Assembly: GCA_002331335.1 (NCBI GenBank)
Contig: DCZO01000001.1
Coordinates: forward strand, 46,772-110,771
Length of the DNA: 64,000 bases
Direction: 5' to 3'
Origin: Nitrospira sp. UBA2082
Lineage (GTDB): Bacteria > Nitrospirota > Nitrospiria > Nitrospirales > Nitrospiraceae
Shown here: positions 36,316 to 44,445 of the stretch, in pieces
Position numbering within the stretch: the stretch's first letter is position 1
How the letters are laid out: every line of letters starts with the position of its first letter
Made by a program: the position numbers and the translations under genes
The notes under the pieces: generated by a model
What the model was told of the DNA's origin: nothing
The model's input: the letters and a program-made list of their open reading frames with translations, nothing else
Databases searched by the model: none

Positions 36316-37230
36316 ATGCCAGAGGACAAGAAACTTCGAAGTGTCGAAGCCGCAGTCAAGCATTGCTATTCGACGTGGGCCGACAACTATCACCGGGACT
36401 ACTATACTGAGAAAGCCGCGTACCCTCCGGTTCACCAAGACTTGATCAGAAAGTTGCTCGTCGACGCCGGGGTGAAGAGGGTGCTCGATGCCGGGTGCGG
36501 CCCCGCGTCGATGTTGAGAGGGCTGGCTGGATCAGGATTTGAGTTGTTTGGGTTCGACCTGACTCCGGAGATGGTGCAAGAAGCGCGCAGGGTGATGGCG
36601 CCGCTTGGAGTGCTTGAGAACCACATCTGGGAAGGGAGCGTTGCCGACCCCACAGCCTTTCGTGCGCCGGGGAGGGAGTCAGCCAAGTTTGATGCAGCCA
36701 TCTGCGTCGGCGTTTTTCCCCACGTTCCGCTCGAACTGGAGAATGCCGCGTTGGCCAACCTGCATGCTGCAGTTCGCCCGGGAGGACTTGTCGCGGTCGA
36801 AGCGCGGAATCAACTTTTTGCGCTGTTTACCCTCAATCGGTATTCACAACGGTTTTTTCTGAATGACCTGGTCCGCGAAGAGGAACTGTTCGAAGGGCAA
36901 GATGAAAGCGTGCGCCGCCAGGTGCTTGACGAACTCGGTCAACGGTTCCGGCTCGATCTTCCTCCGGTGCGCGGAGGCAAAGCGGGGGAGCCGGGATACG
37001 ACGAAGTGTTGTCCCGGACTCACAATCCACTCGTGTTCCGGGAGAAGTTCGCCGCCGTCGGATTCCGGGATGTCCGGGTGCTCTTTTATCACTACCACTG
37101 CCTCCCACCTCTCTGCGAGCGGTTGGCGCCGGATCTGTTTCGCCGGGGCAGTCTGGCCATGGAAAGTCCGGAGGATTGGCGGGGATATTTCATGGCCTCG
37201 GCGTTTGTGGTCACGGGTATTCGTGCATGA
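36316..37230 (+). CDS. SAM-dependent methyltransferase
   Basis: 304 residues. RVLDAGCGPASMLRGLAGSG binds SAM, DAAICVGVFPHVP covers motif IV and VRPGGLVAVEARN motif V/VI. An unusually long C-terminal part (from about residue 180) with EEELFEGQDESVRR probably forms a substrate lid. A TTG at 36310 is an alternative start overlapping the previous stop. No substrate can be named. Confidence 0.82.
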   Translation: MPEDKKLRSVEAAVKHCYSTWADNYHRDYYTEKAAYPPVHQDLIRKLLVDAGVKRVLDAGCGPASMLRGLAGSGFELFGFDLTPEMVQEARRVMAPLGVLENHIWEGSVADPTAFRAPGRESAKFDAAICVGVFPHVPLELENAALANLHAAVRPGGLVAVEARNQLFALFTLNRYSQRFFLNDLVREEELFEGQDESVRRQVLDELGQRFRLDLPPVRGGKAGEPGYDEVLSRTHNPLVFREKFAAVGFRDVRVLFYHYHCLPPLCERLAPDLFRRGSLAMESPEDWRGYFMASAFVVTGIRA

Positions 37231-37925
37231 TACGGGGGGACGGGTGGAAACCCTATTGTATCTGGGAGCATAGCGCCACAGTCCGGGATCTCTACTTGCG
37301 GCGGTGCCGCCGCGAAGCCGAGGAGATGACGTCTCATCGCCAGGCGGCGGAACTGCTGGCCTCGCGCATCAAACCGGGAGAAACTCTGCTCGATGCCGGA
37401 TGCGGAAGCGGCTACTTTTACCATGCGCTGTCGTCCCGAGGAATTCCGGCCGAATATTGGGGAGTGGACGCCGCTCCGAGTCTGATCGAAATAGGCCGGG
37501 CAGTGCTTCCCGTGTACGGTCTACCGTCCGAACGGCTTCTGCCTTGGCGAATTGAAGATCTCGATGGACTGGTAGATCATACGGTCTGCCTGAACGTGCT
37601 GAGCAACATCGACAATTACCACCGCCCTCTTGAACGTCTGTTGCGGATGACCAGACGCAGCCTGATTGTGAGGGAGTCGCTCAAGCAAGGGGCCGAGTAT
37701 CACTACGTCCGGGATCGATTTCTTGACCCCGACGTAAGGCTGAATGTGCACGTCAATCACTATGATGTGGAGGACGTGTGCGCATTCATCCGCAGCTACG
37801 GGTTCACTGTGCGTCAAGTCATTGATGAGCGTACAGGCGGCAAACCTGAAGACGTCATCGGGTATCCCCATTACTGGACCTTTCTCGTAGCAGATCGTCT
37901 TCCCGAGGGGACATCACGTTCATAA
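37227..37925 (+). CDS. SAM-dependent methyltransferase
   Basis: 232 residues. TLLDAGCGSGYFYHALSSRG is the SAM motif and HTVCLNVLSNIDNYHRPL the motif IV region. ATG 37227 overlaps the stop of the previous methyltransferase; an upstream in-frame ATG at 37176 lies deep in that gene. Third of the tandem set and followed six bases later by the Cys2-less AsnB paralogue. The three are not close copies of each other, so they likely act at different positions. Confidence 0.82.
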   Translation: MIRGDGWKPYCIWEHSATVRDLYLRRCRREAEEMTSHRQAAELLASRIKPGETLLDAGCGSGYFYHALSSRGIPAEYWGVDAAPSLIEIGRAVLPVYGLPSERLLPWRIEDLDGLVDHTVCLNVLSNIDNYHRPLERLLRMTRRSLIVRESLKQGAEYHYVRDRFLDPDVRLNVHVNHYDVEDVCAFIRSYGFTVRQVIDERTGGKPEDVIGYPHYWTFLVADRLPEGTSRS

Positions 37926-37931
37926 CTGACC

Positions 37932-39803
37932 ATGTCACGTATCGCAGGTTTCTTGTCATTCAGCAACCCACGCTTTGCCCGGCAACGGTGCGGGCAAATG
38001 GCTGACTTTTTCGCCCAAAACGGTTGGCCGCATACGTGTGAGGCGATTGGGCCTGCGGCGTTTGCCTGGTGCGGTTCAACCGGCCTCAATGTGGCAAGAC
38101 TCGGTGCAGTGGTTGCAACCGTTGACGGGCATTTTCTCAATCTTGATGAGTGTAACTCGCGTGGCCTACGGCCGGATGCGCCGCCGGCCGAGTGGTTGAT
38201 CGCGTTGTATCGGGCCTACGGTTTTGAGAAGGCGTTGGAGCAACTTGCCGGTGATTATGCTCTTGCGCTCTATGATGAAGGAGCCGGGCAATTTTGGCTC
38301 GCACGGGACCGGGTTGGCCATCGACCGCTCTACTATGCCGAAACATCGACGGGCATTGCGTTCGCGTCCCGCCCCGGATCGCTTCTGGCAATTCCTGAAG
38401 TTCCGGCCGAACCGAACCGACGGTTTGTGGCGGTCTTTGCAGGCTCACACTATCGGTACATCGACAATGTGCCGGAAGAGTCTCCCTACGCAGCCATTCG
38501 TCAAGTCCCGGCGGCCACGATCGTCCGCTTCAGCGACGGCAAGAAGCACACGAGTCGCTACTGGCAGCTGACCGAACAGCCTGAGTTTCGAGAGAGCGAG
38601 CAGGAACTGGCGGTTCAGTACAGAGAGTTGTTGATGCGTGCGGTCGGATCTCGGCTGGCCCTCTGTTCGAAGCCGGCCTTTACCCTTTCGGGCGGGATGG
38701 ATAGCTCGTCTGTTCTGTCATGCGCGGTTGAAGCAGCAGGCCACAAACTGCACGCGTTTTCTTCCGTTTATACCGACAAGACCTACGACGAAAGCGAAGA
38801 GATTAAGACATTTCTTGAGCATAAAGTCGAACAGTGGCATCCGGTTTCGATCGAAGGATTCGATCTTTTCGCGACAGTGCGCAAGATGGTGGCGGCACAT
38901 GACGAGCCGGTGGCCACAGCTACGTGGCTGTCTCACTACTTGCTTTGTGACACCGTCCGCCAGGCCGGATTCGATACTCTATTCGGCGGATTGGGAGGGG
39001 ATGAACTGAATGCGGGTGAGTATGAATACTTTATCTTCCACTTTGCCGACTTGACGAGAGCCGGCCGACGAAATGAGCTGGCGCATGAAATCGAGTGCTG
39101 GTCGCGGCACCACGATCATCCTGTCTATCGAAAAGACCGCGCGGTTGCCGACGAAGCCGTCAGGAGGATGACGGACGCAGGCCGACCCGGAGTCGTGGTG
39201 CCGGATGCCCGGCGGATGACCCGGTATTATGCGGCGGTCTCGAAGGACTACTATAACCTTCCATCGTTTCAACCGGTGCTCGATCATCCCTTCAGCTCAT
39301 GGCTAAAGAACCGGACCTATCAGGATATCTATCGTGAAACGGTTCCCTGCTGTCTGCGGGCCGAGGACCGGGACTGTACAGCATTCGGTCTGGAGCATGC
39401 TGATCCGTTTTTCGACCATCGGCTGGTAGAATTTATGTTTCGGGTTCCAGGTCATATGAAGATCAGGGACGGCATCACGAAACGATTGCTCCGTGAAACC
39501 ATGAAGGGGGTGCTTCCCGAGGAAACGCGGACCAGGATCAAGAAGACGGGATGGAACGCACCGGCCCACCTGTGGTTCTCGAAAACGGCGTTGGCGGACC
39601 TTCGAGACCTGGTGAACTCGCAACGATTCCGCGAGCGGGGCCTGTACAATGTTGAGGAGGTTAAACGGCTTCTGGATGAACACGTCGAGATCGTGGAGTC
39701 CGGTGTGGCCCGCGAGAACCACATGATGTTTTTCTGGCAATTGGTGAATGTCGAATTGTGGTTGCAGCATGCCGATGAGATGCGAAAGGCAACTGCTGCA
39801 TGA
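37932..39803 (+). CDS. Asparagine-synthase-like amidoligase without the Cys2 nucleophile
   Basis: The 623-residue protein has the asparagine synthetase layout: an N-terminal glutaminase-fold domain (about 1-210) and a synthetase domain with the ATP loop LSGGMDSS (S253) and FGGLGGDELNAGEYEYF. The N-terminus reads MSRIAGFLSF, so the nucleophilic Cys2 is Ser2, and the glutamine-binding RLSI and NGE-YN motifs are also missing (VDGHFLN instead). Glutamine hydrolysis is therefore not expected; free ammonia or another amine may be the nucleophile, as in beta-lactam synthetase. IKKTGWNAPAHLWF near the C-terminus is preserved. The substrate is likely a carboxyl group of the acidic sugar, which is inference. 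Confidence 0.85.
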   Translation: MSRIAGFLSFSNPRFARQRCGQMADFFAQNGWPHTCEAIGPAAFAWCGSTGLNVARLGAVVATVDGHFLNLDECNSRGLRPDAPPAEWLIALYRAYGFEKALEQLAGDYALALYDEGAGQFWLARDRVGHRPLYYAETSTGIAFASRPGSLLAIPEVPAEPNRRFVAVFAGSHYRYIDNVPEESPYAAIRQVPAATIVRFSDGKKHTSRYWQLTEQPEFRESEQELAVQYRELLMRAVGSRLALCSKPAFTLSGGMDSSSVLSCAVEAAGHKLHAFSSVYTDKTYDESEEIKTFLEHKVEQWHPVSIEGFDLFATVRKMVAAHDEPVATATWLSHYLLCDTVRQAGFDTLFGGLGGDELNAGEYEYFIFHFADLTRAGRRNELAHEIECWSRHHDHPVYRKDRAVADEAVRRMTDAGRPGVVVPDARRMTRYYAAVSKDYYNLPSFQPVLDHPFSSWLKNRTYQDIYRETVPCCLRAEDRDCTAFGLEHADPFFDHRLVEFMFRVPGHMKIRDGITKRLLRETMKGVLPEETRTRIKKTGWNAPAHLWFSKTALADLRDLVNSQRFRERGLYNVEEVKRLLDEHVEIVESGVARENHMMFFWQLVNVELWLQHADEMRKATAA

Positions 39804-41560
39804 AGATCTTGGTGTTTGCTCCGCACTCTGCAATCTGGGTCCATGCGTTTCCGGAGGCTCTCATTGCTGAAGCGTTACAGCAAGGAGGACACGAGATTGT
39901 ATATGTAACGTGTGGGGGAGTTCTCGGTCGATATTGTGTTCCCATGGCTGCGCGCAAACTTGGTGCCGATGCTCCCCTCTCGGATCGTCGCCGGGTTTGT
40001 ACGCAGTGCGACCGGTGCGCGGCAATGCTTCGCGAGGAGTTTGGATTGGAAGGGGGAACACTGCGGGATTTGATTGGAGAAGAGGAAGAGCGGGTGACCG
40101 AACATATCGTCGGAAGCATGACCCGCGATACAGTATTGACCCTTGAGAAGGACGGAGTCGCTCTTGGTCGGTTCGCGCTCTATCAACTCATGCTGCGTCG
40201 AAAGCGCATCGATTTGGAGTTTACGGAGTCTGAGTGGGATGAGTATCTTGTGGAATTGCGAAATGTCCTATATGCGTGGCAGGCTGGGGTAAAGATACTG
40301 GACCGAGAGTGTCCGGATCGCGTGATGGTCTACAACGGACTGTACTCCGTAAATCGCACGGTATGTAAACTCGCAGAACAGCGGGGGATTCAAACGTATT
40401 TCATGCACGCGGGTGGAAATCTTTCCAATCGATTGCAGACGATGTTGATTGGGAAGGGCGACACATTTCGATTCATGCCGCATGTGGTGTCCCAGTGGCC
40501 CCGATTTGCCGAGGTTCCTTGCAGTGGGAAACTGTTGTCGCTTGTCACCGATCACTATCTTGAATTACTTCGAGGTAAGAGCGTCTTCGTCTATTCCAAA
40601 GCCAAGTCCGCCGAGTATTTCAACGCCCGTGCACATTTCGGCGTGAAGCCTGAGCAGAAGCTGCTGGTCGCAACGATGGGAAGCTACGATGAAGAAATTG
40701 CGGCCGAGATGGTCGGAGCCCGTCAGCACCGGTCGGTGCCGCTCTTCTCCACCCAGGTCGATTGGATCAGGGCCGTTCTCGAATTCGTCGCCAGGCGCCC
40801 GGATCTGTTTCTTGTCGTTCGGGTGCACCCGAGAGAATTTCCAAATCGCCGTGACCAGACTCTTTCCCAGCATGCACAACTACTTCGAGCCGCCTTACAG
40901 GATTTGCCGCCGAATGTCGCTGTGAATTGGCCTTCGGACGGGCTCTCCCTGTACGACTTGGCCGATCAGACCGATGTGTTTCTCAATTCGTGGTCCAGTG
41001 TTGGGAAGGAGATGAGCCTGCTGGGTCTTCCGGTAGTCGTCTACTCGGACGAGTTGATCTTCTATCCGTCAGATCTGAACTATCTTGCTGTGACCAGGCA
41101 GGGATACTTTGATGCAATCGAAAAAGCGCTGGCCGATGGATGGAGCATCGAACGCGCACGGAAGGCCTACCGGTGGGGCGTCGTTGAGTTTGTGCGCGCC
41201 TGCGTGTTTGTCGGTGACAGTTATCCGGTCGTCGAGCGTCCCGTTAGATCGGTACCGGCCAAGGTTCTGGACCGAGTCCGTCGGTCCGTTGATCCTTATG
41301 GCAGGCAGCGCGACGATTGCCGCAAGAGACTGCCTCAGCTATCTGCAGCCGCGCAAATAAGAACACTGATCGAGTCTGGCGCCGATTCTATACTTGCTAC
41401 GGCGGAGCCTGGAGGTCTGGAAGTAGTCGCGATTGAGGAAGAGACTCGAGTGCTCAAATCCGAACTCGGGCAACTCATGATGGCGCTCTATCCGTCAAAA
41501 GAGCTGCAAGCCGCCAGTCGTTTATACGCCCACTTCTCAAAGTTGGTCTGGCAGAACTGA
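39800..41560 (+). CDS. Putative GT-B surface-polysaccharide protein (KpsS/KpsC-like)
   Basis: 586 residues, overlapping the previous stop. MKILVFAPHSAIWVHAFPEA starts a Rossmann-like domain; a CTQCDRC cluster (C67, C70, C73) is unusual. The second half has VVRVHPREFPNRRD and DVFLNSWSSVGKEMSLLGLPVVVYSDE, which resemble the donor domain of capsule Kdo transferases and related GT-B proteins. It may transfer the acidic sugar made by this island. The family call is moderate and the function is not proven. Confidence 0.6.
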   Translation: MKILVFAPHSAIWVHAFPEALIAEALQQGGHEIVYVTCGGVLGRYCVPMAARKLGADAPLSDRRRVCTQCDRCAAMLREEFGLEGGTLRDLIGEEEERVTEHIVGSMTRDTVLTLEKDGVALGRFALYQLMLRRKRIDLEFTESEWDEYLVELRNVLYAWQAGVKILDRECPDRVMVYNGLYSVNRTVCKLAEQRGIQTYFMHAGGNLSNRLQTMLIGKGDTFRFMPHVVSQWPRFAEVPCSGKLLSLVTDHYLELLRGKSVFVYSKAKSAEYFNARAHFGVKPEQKLLVATMGSYDEEIAAEMVGARQHRSVPLFSTQVDWIRAVLEFVARRPDLFLVVRVHPREFPNRRDQTLSQHAQLLRAALQDLPPNVAVNWPSDGLSLYDLADQTDVFLNSWSSVGKEMSLLGLPVVVYSDELIFYPSDLNYLAVTRQGYFDAIEKALADGWSIERARKAYRWGVVEFVRACVFVGDSYPVVERPVRSVPAKVLDRVRRSVDPYGRQRDDCRKRLPQLSAAAQIRTLIESGADSILATAEPGGLEVVAIEEETRVLKSELGQLMMALYPSKELQAASRLYAHFSKLVWQN

Positions 41561-41561
41561 C

Positions 41562-42602
41562 ATGGGATTTCCCGCAAAATTTCGTCCCCCACTCTGGAGC
41601 GCAATAAGGTTGGCGCTTGGGGTAATCCAGTATTGGAGCCAAGGGCGAACACCTCCTGCCGCGTACCATAGCCTGATCCATCTTTTTTGCAGAAATGGGG
41701 GGAAGTCAAACGATTGGCTATCTCGGTTTATCTCATTAGCGTACCCACCGTATCGATTGGAGCATCATAGCGGTGTGCTCGGAAATCTGGATGACCAGAC
41801 GCTTGATAGAGTAGTGAAGCAGCTCAATGAGGAAGGATACTACGTATTTGAGCAGCGACTGCCAGATGAGCTTTCTGAGCGACTGCTCAATTTTGCGCTC
41901 TCGCAGCGGTGTACCGTTCGTCCCATGGATGACAAGCGTTTAGTTGGCTCGCCGAAACATGTCGATCACTACAATCGTGAAAACCCAGAGGGCGTGAGGT
42001 ATGATTTCATCGCGCAGGATGTCATCGATAATCCTGATGTGCAGCAATTAATGGCTGACAGCTCCATTATAGCCGTTGCCCAACAGTATCTTCGATGTAA
42101 ACCGATTTTTGATGTAATGAGCATGTGGTGGCACACGGCCTACTCCAAAGTCCCGGATAAAGAAGCAGCCCAGTGGTGGCACTTTGATATGGATCGGATC
42201 AAGTGGCTCAAATTCTTCATTTACCTTACCGACGTTGGGCCGGATAACGGCCCGCATTCCTTCGTTGCAGGCTCGCACCGCACAGGAGGAATATCCGCCT
42301 CACTGCGTCTTAAGGGGTATACGCGGTTGACTGATGAGGAGGTTGAGGCTTGTTACCCTAAAGAGCGATTCATCGAATTGACTGCGCCACGGGGTACCAT
42401 CATTGCCGAAGACACGCGCGGCTTGCATAAGGGGAAGCTCGTGTGCCAAGGGGATCGTCTTCTTCTGCAACTCCAGTTCAGTAATAGTCTCTTTGGCGGT
42501 TTCTATCCGCCTAGCCGCTGCAGTCAGGTGCTTGATCGAAATCTTCAGTCAATGTCAGCACGGTATCCTAGGCTATACTCAAACTACTTAGGGGCGGGGT
42601 GA
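41562..42602 (+). CDS. PhyH-family Fe(II)/2-oxoglutarate dioxygenase
   Basis: 346 residues. WWHFDMD gives the H207-x-D209 iron ligands and EDTRGLHKG the distal H289; the DVGPDNGPHSFVAGSHR segment is typical of phytanoyl-CoA-dioxygenase-like enzymes, which hydroxylate or oxidise small molecules using oxygen and 2-oxoglutarate. In a glycan cluster it may hydroxylate an acyl group or sugar. The first ~60 residues are extra. From here to 46.5 kb the DNA is visibly richer in AT than the genes before. Confidence 0.8.
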   Translation: MGFPAKFRPPLWSAIRLALGVIQYWSQGRTPPAAYHSLIHLFCRNGGKSNDWLSRFISLAYPPYRLEHHSGVLGNLDDQTLDRVVKQLNEEGYYVFEQRLPDELSERLLNFALSQRCTVRPMDDKRLVGSPKHVDHYNRENPEGVRYDFIAQDVIDNPDVQQLMADSSIIAVAQQYLRCKPIFDVMSMWWHTAYSKVPDKEAAQWWHFDMDRIKWLKFFIYLTDVGPDNGPHSFVAGSHRTGGISASLRLKGYTRLTDEEVEACYPKERFIELTAPRGTIIAEDTRGLHKGKLVCQGDRLLLQLQFSNSLFGGFYPPSRCSQVLDRNLQSMSARYPRLYSNYLGAG

Positions 42603-42606
42603 TCGC

Positions 42607-43419
42607 ATGAGGGAAGCCGTGCAGAAAGGGAAAGCCGACTTCCTAGCCCGTATGGGTTGGGCTGTATTATGCCGCCAGAAAATCAATCGAGACAAAGTAA
42701 ATGTGTTGCAAGAATATTCGGATGGCTGGGCTCAATACCGGTCATATCTCAAGCAGGCGGATTCACTTGATCAATGGCTTCGGATACCAGGTGTTGAGGA
42801 CGTTCCTGGATTTTACAATGTTAACGGGCAGCTCTCGTATGAGGCATTCGACTCTGCTGGTTACTACAGAGGCGAACTCCTCAATGCTCTGCGAAAATAC
42901 TTTCCGCAAGGTCGTTCTGTGACGGAATTTGGAGCAGGGGTCGGTCGCAATCTCTTGTTTCTCAAGCGTGAAATGCCAGATGTAGCGCTGTACGGCTATG
43001 AGTTATGTGCACCGGGGGTTGATGTGGGACGGGATGCTGCCGCCAAGTTTGGAATCAATGTGCAATATTCACAGCTGGATTATATCCACGACGGCTCAGA
43101 GAAGTACGTGTTTCCAGTAACTGACGTGGCATTCACCATGTTTTCTTTGGAGCAAGTGCCGCGAGAAAACGAGCTGGCGGTTCGGAATATACTGGAGCAT
43201 GTGAAGCTTGGCACCATTCACATTGAGCCTGTTCCGGAAAAGTATCCACTTTCGATCCGAGGCCTTCTTGGCCGGCTCGATCACTGGAAAGTGGACTATC
43301 TAGCTGGGTTCGATAAGGCGGTACGGCGGTTAGGGCTGAAGGATGTGATAATCGAGCCGGTCCGTTCCGCCCATAACCCCTTAATGTTCCCTTCGCTGTA
43401 TATTTTACGCAAAGTCTGA
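42607..43419 (+). CDS. Probable SAM-dependent methyltransferase
   Basis: 270 residues. SVTEFGAGVGRNLLFLKRE at about residue 104 is a SAM-binding motif, though FGAG replaces the common GCG. DVAFTMFSLEQVPRE resembles motif IV. The N-terminal region (EYSDGWAQYRSYLKQADSL) has no assigned domain. Lower GC than the first three methyltransferases, matching the flanking dioxygenase and acyltransferase genes. Confidence 0.7.
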   Translation: MREAVQKGKADFLARMGWAVLCRQKINRDKVNVLQEYSDGWAQYRSYLKQADSLDQWLRIPGVEDVPGFYNVNGQLSYEAFDSAGYYRGELLNALRKYFPQGRSVTEFGAGVGRNLLFLKREMPDVALYGYELCAPGVDVGRDAAAKFGINVQYSQLDYIHDGSEKYVFPVTDVAFTMFSLEQVPRENELAVRNILEHVKLGTIHIEPVPEKYPLSIRGLLGRLDHWKVDYLAGFDKAVRRLGLKDVIIEPVRSAHNPLMFPSLYILRKV

Positions 43420-43437
43420 AATAGATTTCTCTAAATA

Positions 43438-44445
43438 TTGTCGGGAACCTTCGGGGTGAATCCAACCAGGGCCTTCCTCAGTGCCTGCCGTCTAGGGATA
43501 AGTCGTTCGATCTCTCTTCGGCATTTCCGAAATAGGGTACGTTTCCCAACGCTCGGCATTGATCCTTCGGTAAATCACTCCATTCAAGGCTGTTTCGAGT
43601 ATGGCATCGGAGTTTCAATTTCAGAAGGCGCAAACTTGATCGTTCCCTCTCGTGCGACCCTCCGACTTGGTAATGGTTGCCACATCGGCCGATACGTAGA
43701 ACTCGGACCTCTAGGGACAATTGCGATTGGTGAGAGTACATCGGTTCAGGATCGGTCTATCCTAGTAGGCGATGTAACGCTTGGCCGGTATTGCATGCTT
43801 TCACTGAATGTTCTCATGACGTCTGGCGTCCACTATTACGATCGATGGCCGCATCTGTTGATTCGCGATCAGGACATGTTGGTCGGTGCCGATTCTGTAC
43901 TGGCGGTGCAGCATAGTCGGCCAATCACTCTCGGAGAAGACTGTTGGATTGGAATGAATGCAGTGATTATGCCGGGCGTAACAATCGGTCGCGGGTGTGT
44001 GGTTGGATCAAATGCCGTCGTGACATGTGATCTTCCGCCCTACTCAGTTGCCGTAGGAGTCCCAGCCAGGATTATCAAACGGCGATTAACATTTGCCCCA
44101 CCAAAACGAATCAACTGGAAGGACCCAAGCCAGTATCCCTACTTCTATGCTGGTTTTGAACTGTCCAGCCCTGAGCGTGAATCAAACCAAGGAATGGGAG
44201 GCCATGTCGCGCGAGGGCGATTTGCTATTTGGCTGGATTGTGAGCAGGCCAAGGAGGTGTGCTTGACTGTTCGTGCGTTCGGAGGAGAAAAGGTTGTTCT
44301 TGAACACGGGGATATTCAAGCCCAAGTGTCAGGCGACCAGTGGAGTAATTGTCAGTTTTCGGTTAAGGATCCAACCATGCCTACAAGTTTTTCCATTATT
44401 GGGGAGTGTAAAGGGATTGCGGTCAGCGACGCATGGACGGCCTGA
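43438..44445 (+). CDS. Left-handed beta-helix O-acyltransferase with extra C-terminal domain
   Basis: 335 residues. Hexapeptide repeats run from about residue 60 to 210, ending in EDCWIGMNAVIMPGVTIGRG and VVGSNAVVTCDLPPYSVAVG, the CoA-binding end of maltose/galactoside-acetyltransferase-like enzymes. From about residue 225 a ~110-residue region with alternating hydrophobic pattern (ELSSPERES, VCLTVRAFGGEKVV) follows, which is not part of standard acetyltransferases and may be a carbohydrate-binding or dimerisation domain. Start uncertain: TTG 43438 or GTG 43456. The 3' end overlaps the ABC gene by 13 bases. Confidence 0.75.
   Translation: MSGTFGVNPTRAFLSACRLGISRSISLRHFRNRVRFPTLGIDPSVNHSIQGCFEYGIGVSISEGANLIVPSRATLRLGNGCHIGRYVELGPLGTIAIGESTSVQDRSILVGDVTLGRYCMLSLNVLMTSGVHYYDRWPHLLIRDQDMLVGADSVLAVQHSRPITLGEDCWIGMNAVIMPGVTIGRGCVVGSNAVVTCDLPPYSVAVGVPARIIKRRLTFAPPKRINWKDPSQYPYFYAGFELSSPERESNQGMGGHVARGRFAIWLDCEQAKEVCLTVRAFGGEKVVLEHGDIQAQVSGDQWSNCQFSVKDPTMPTSFSIIGECKGIAVSDAWTA

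Noticed and set aside
32094..39803. The two asparagine-synthetase-like genes as a simple tandem duplication
   Set aside because: They differ strongly in the N-terminal domain and motifs and are separated by six genes, so they are distinct paralogues and not a recent copy.
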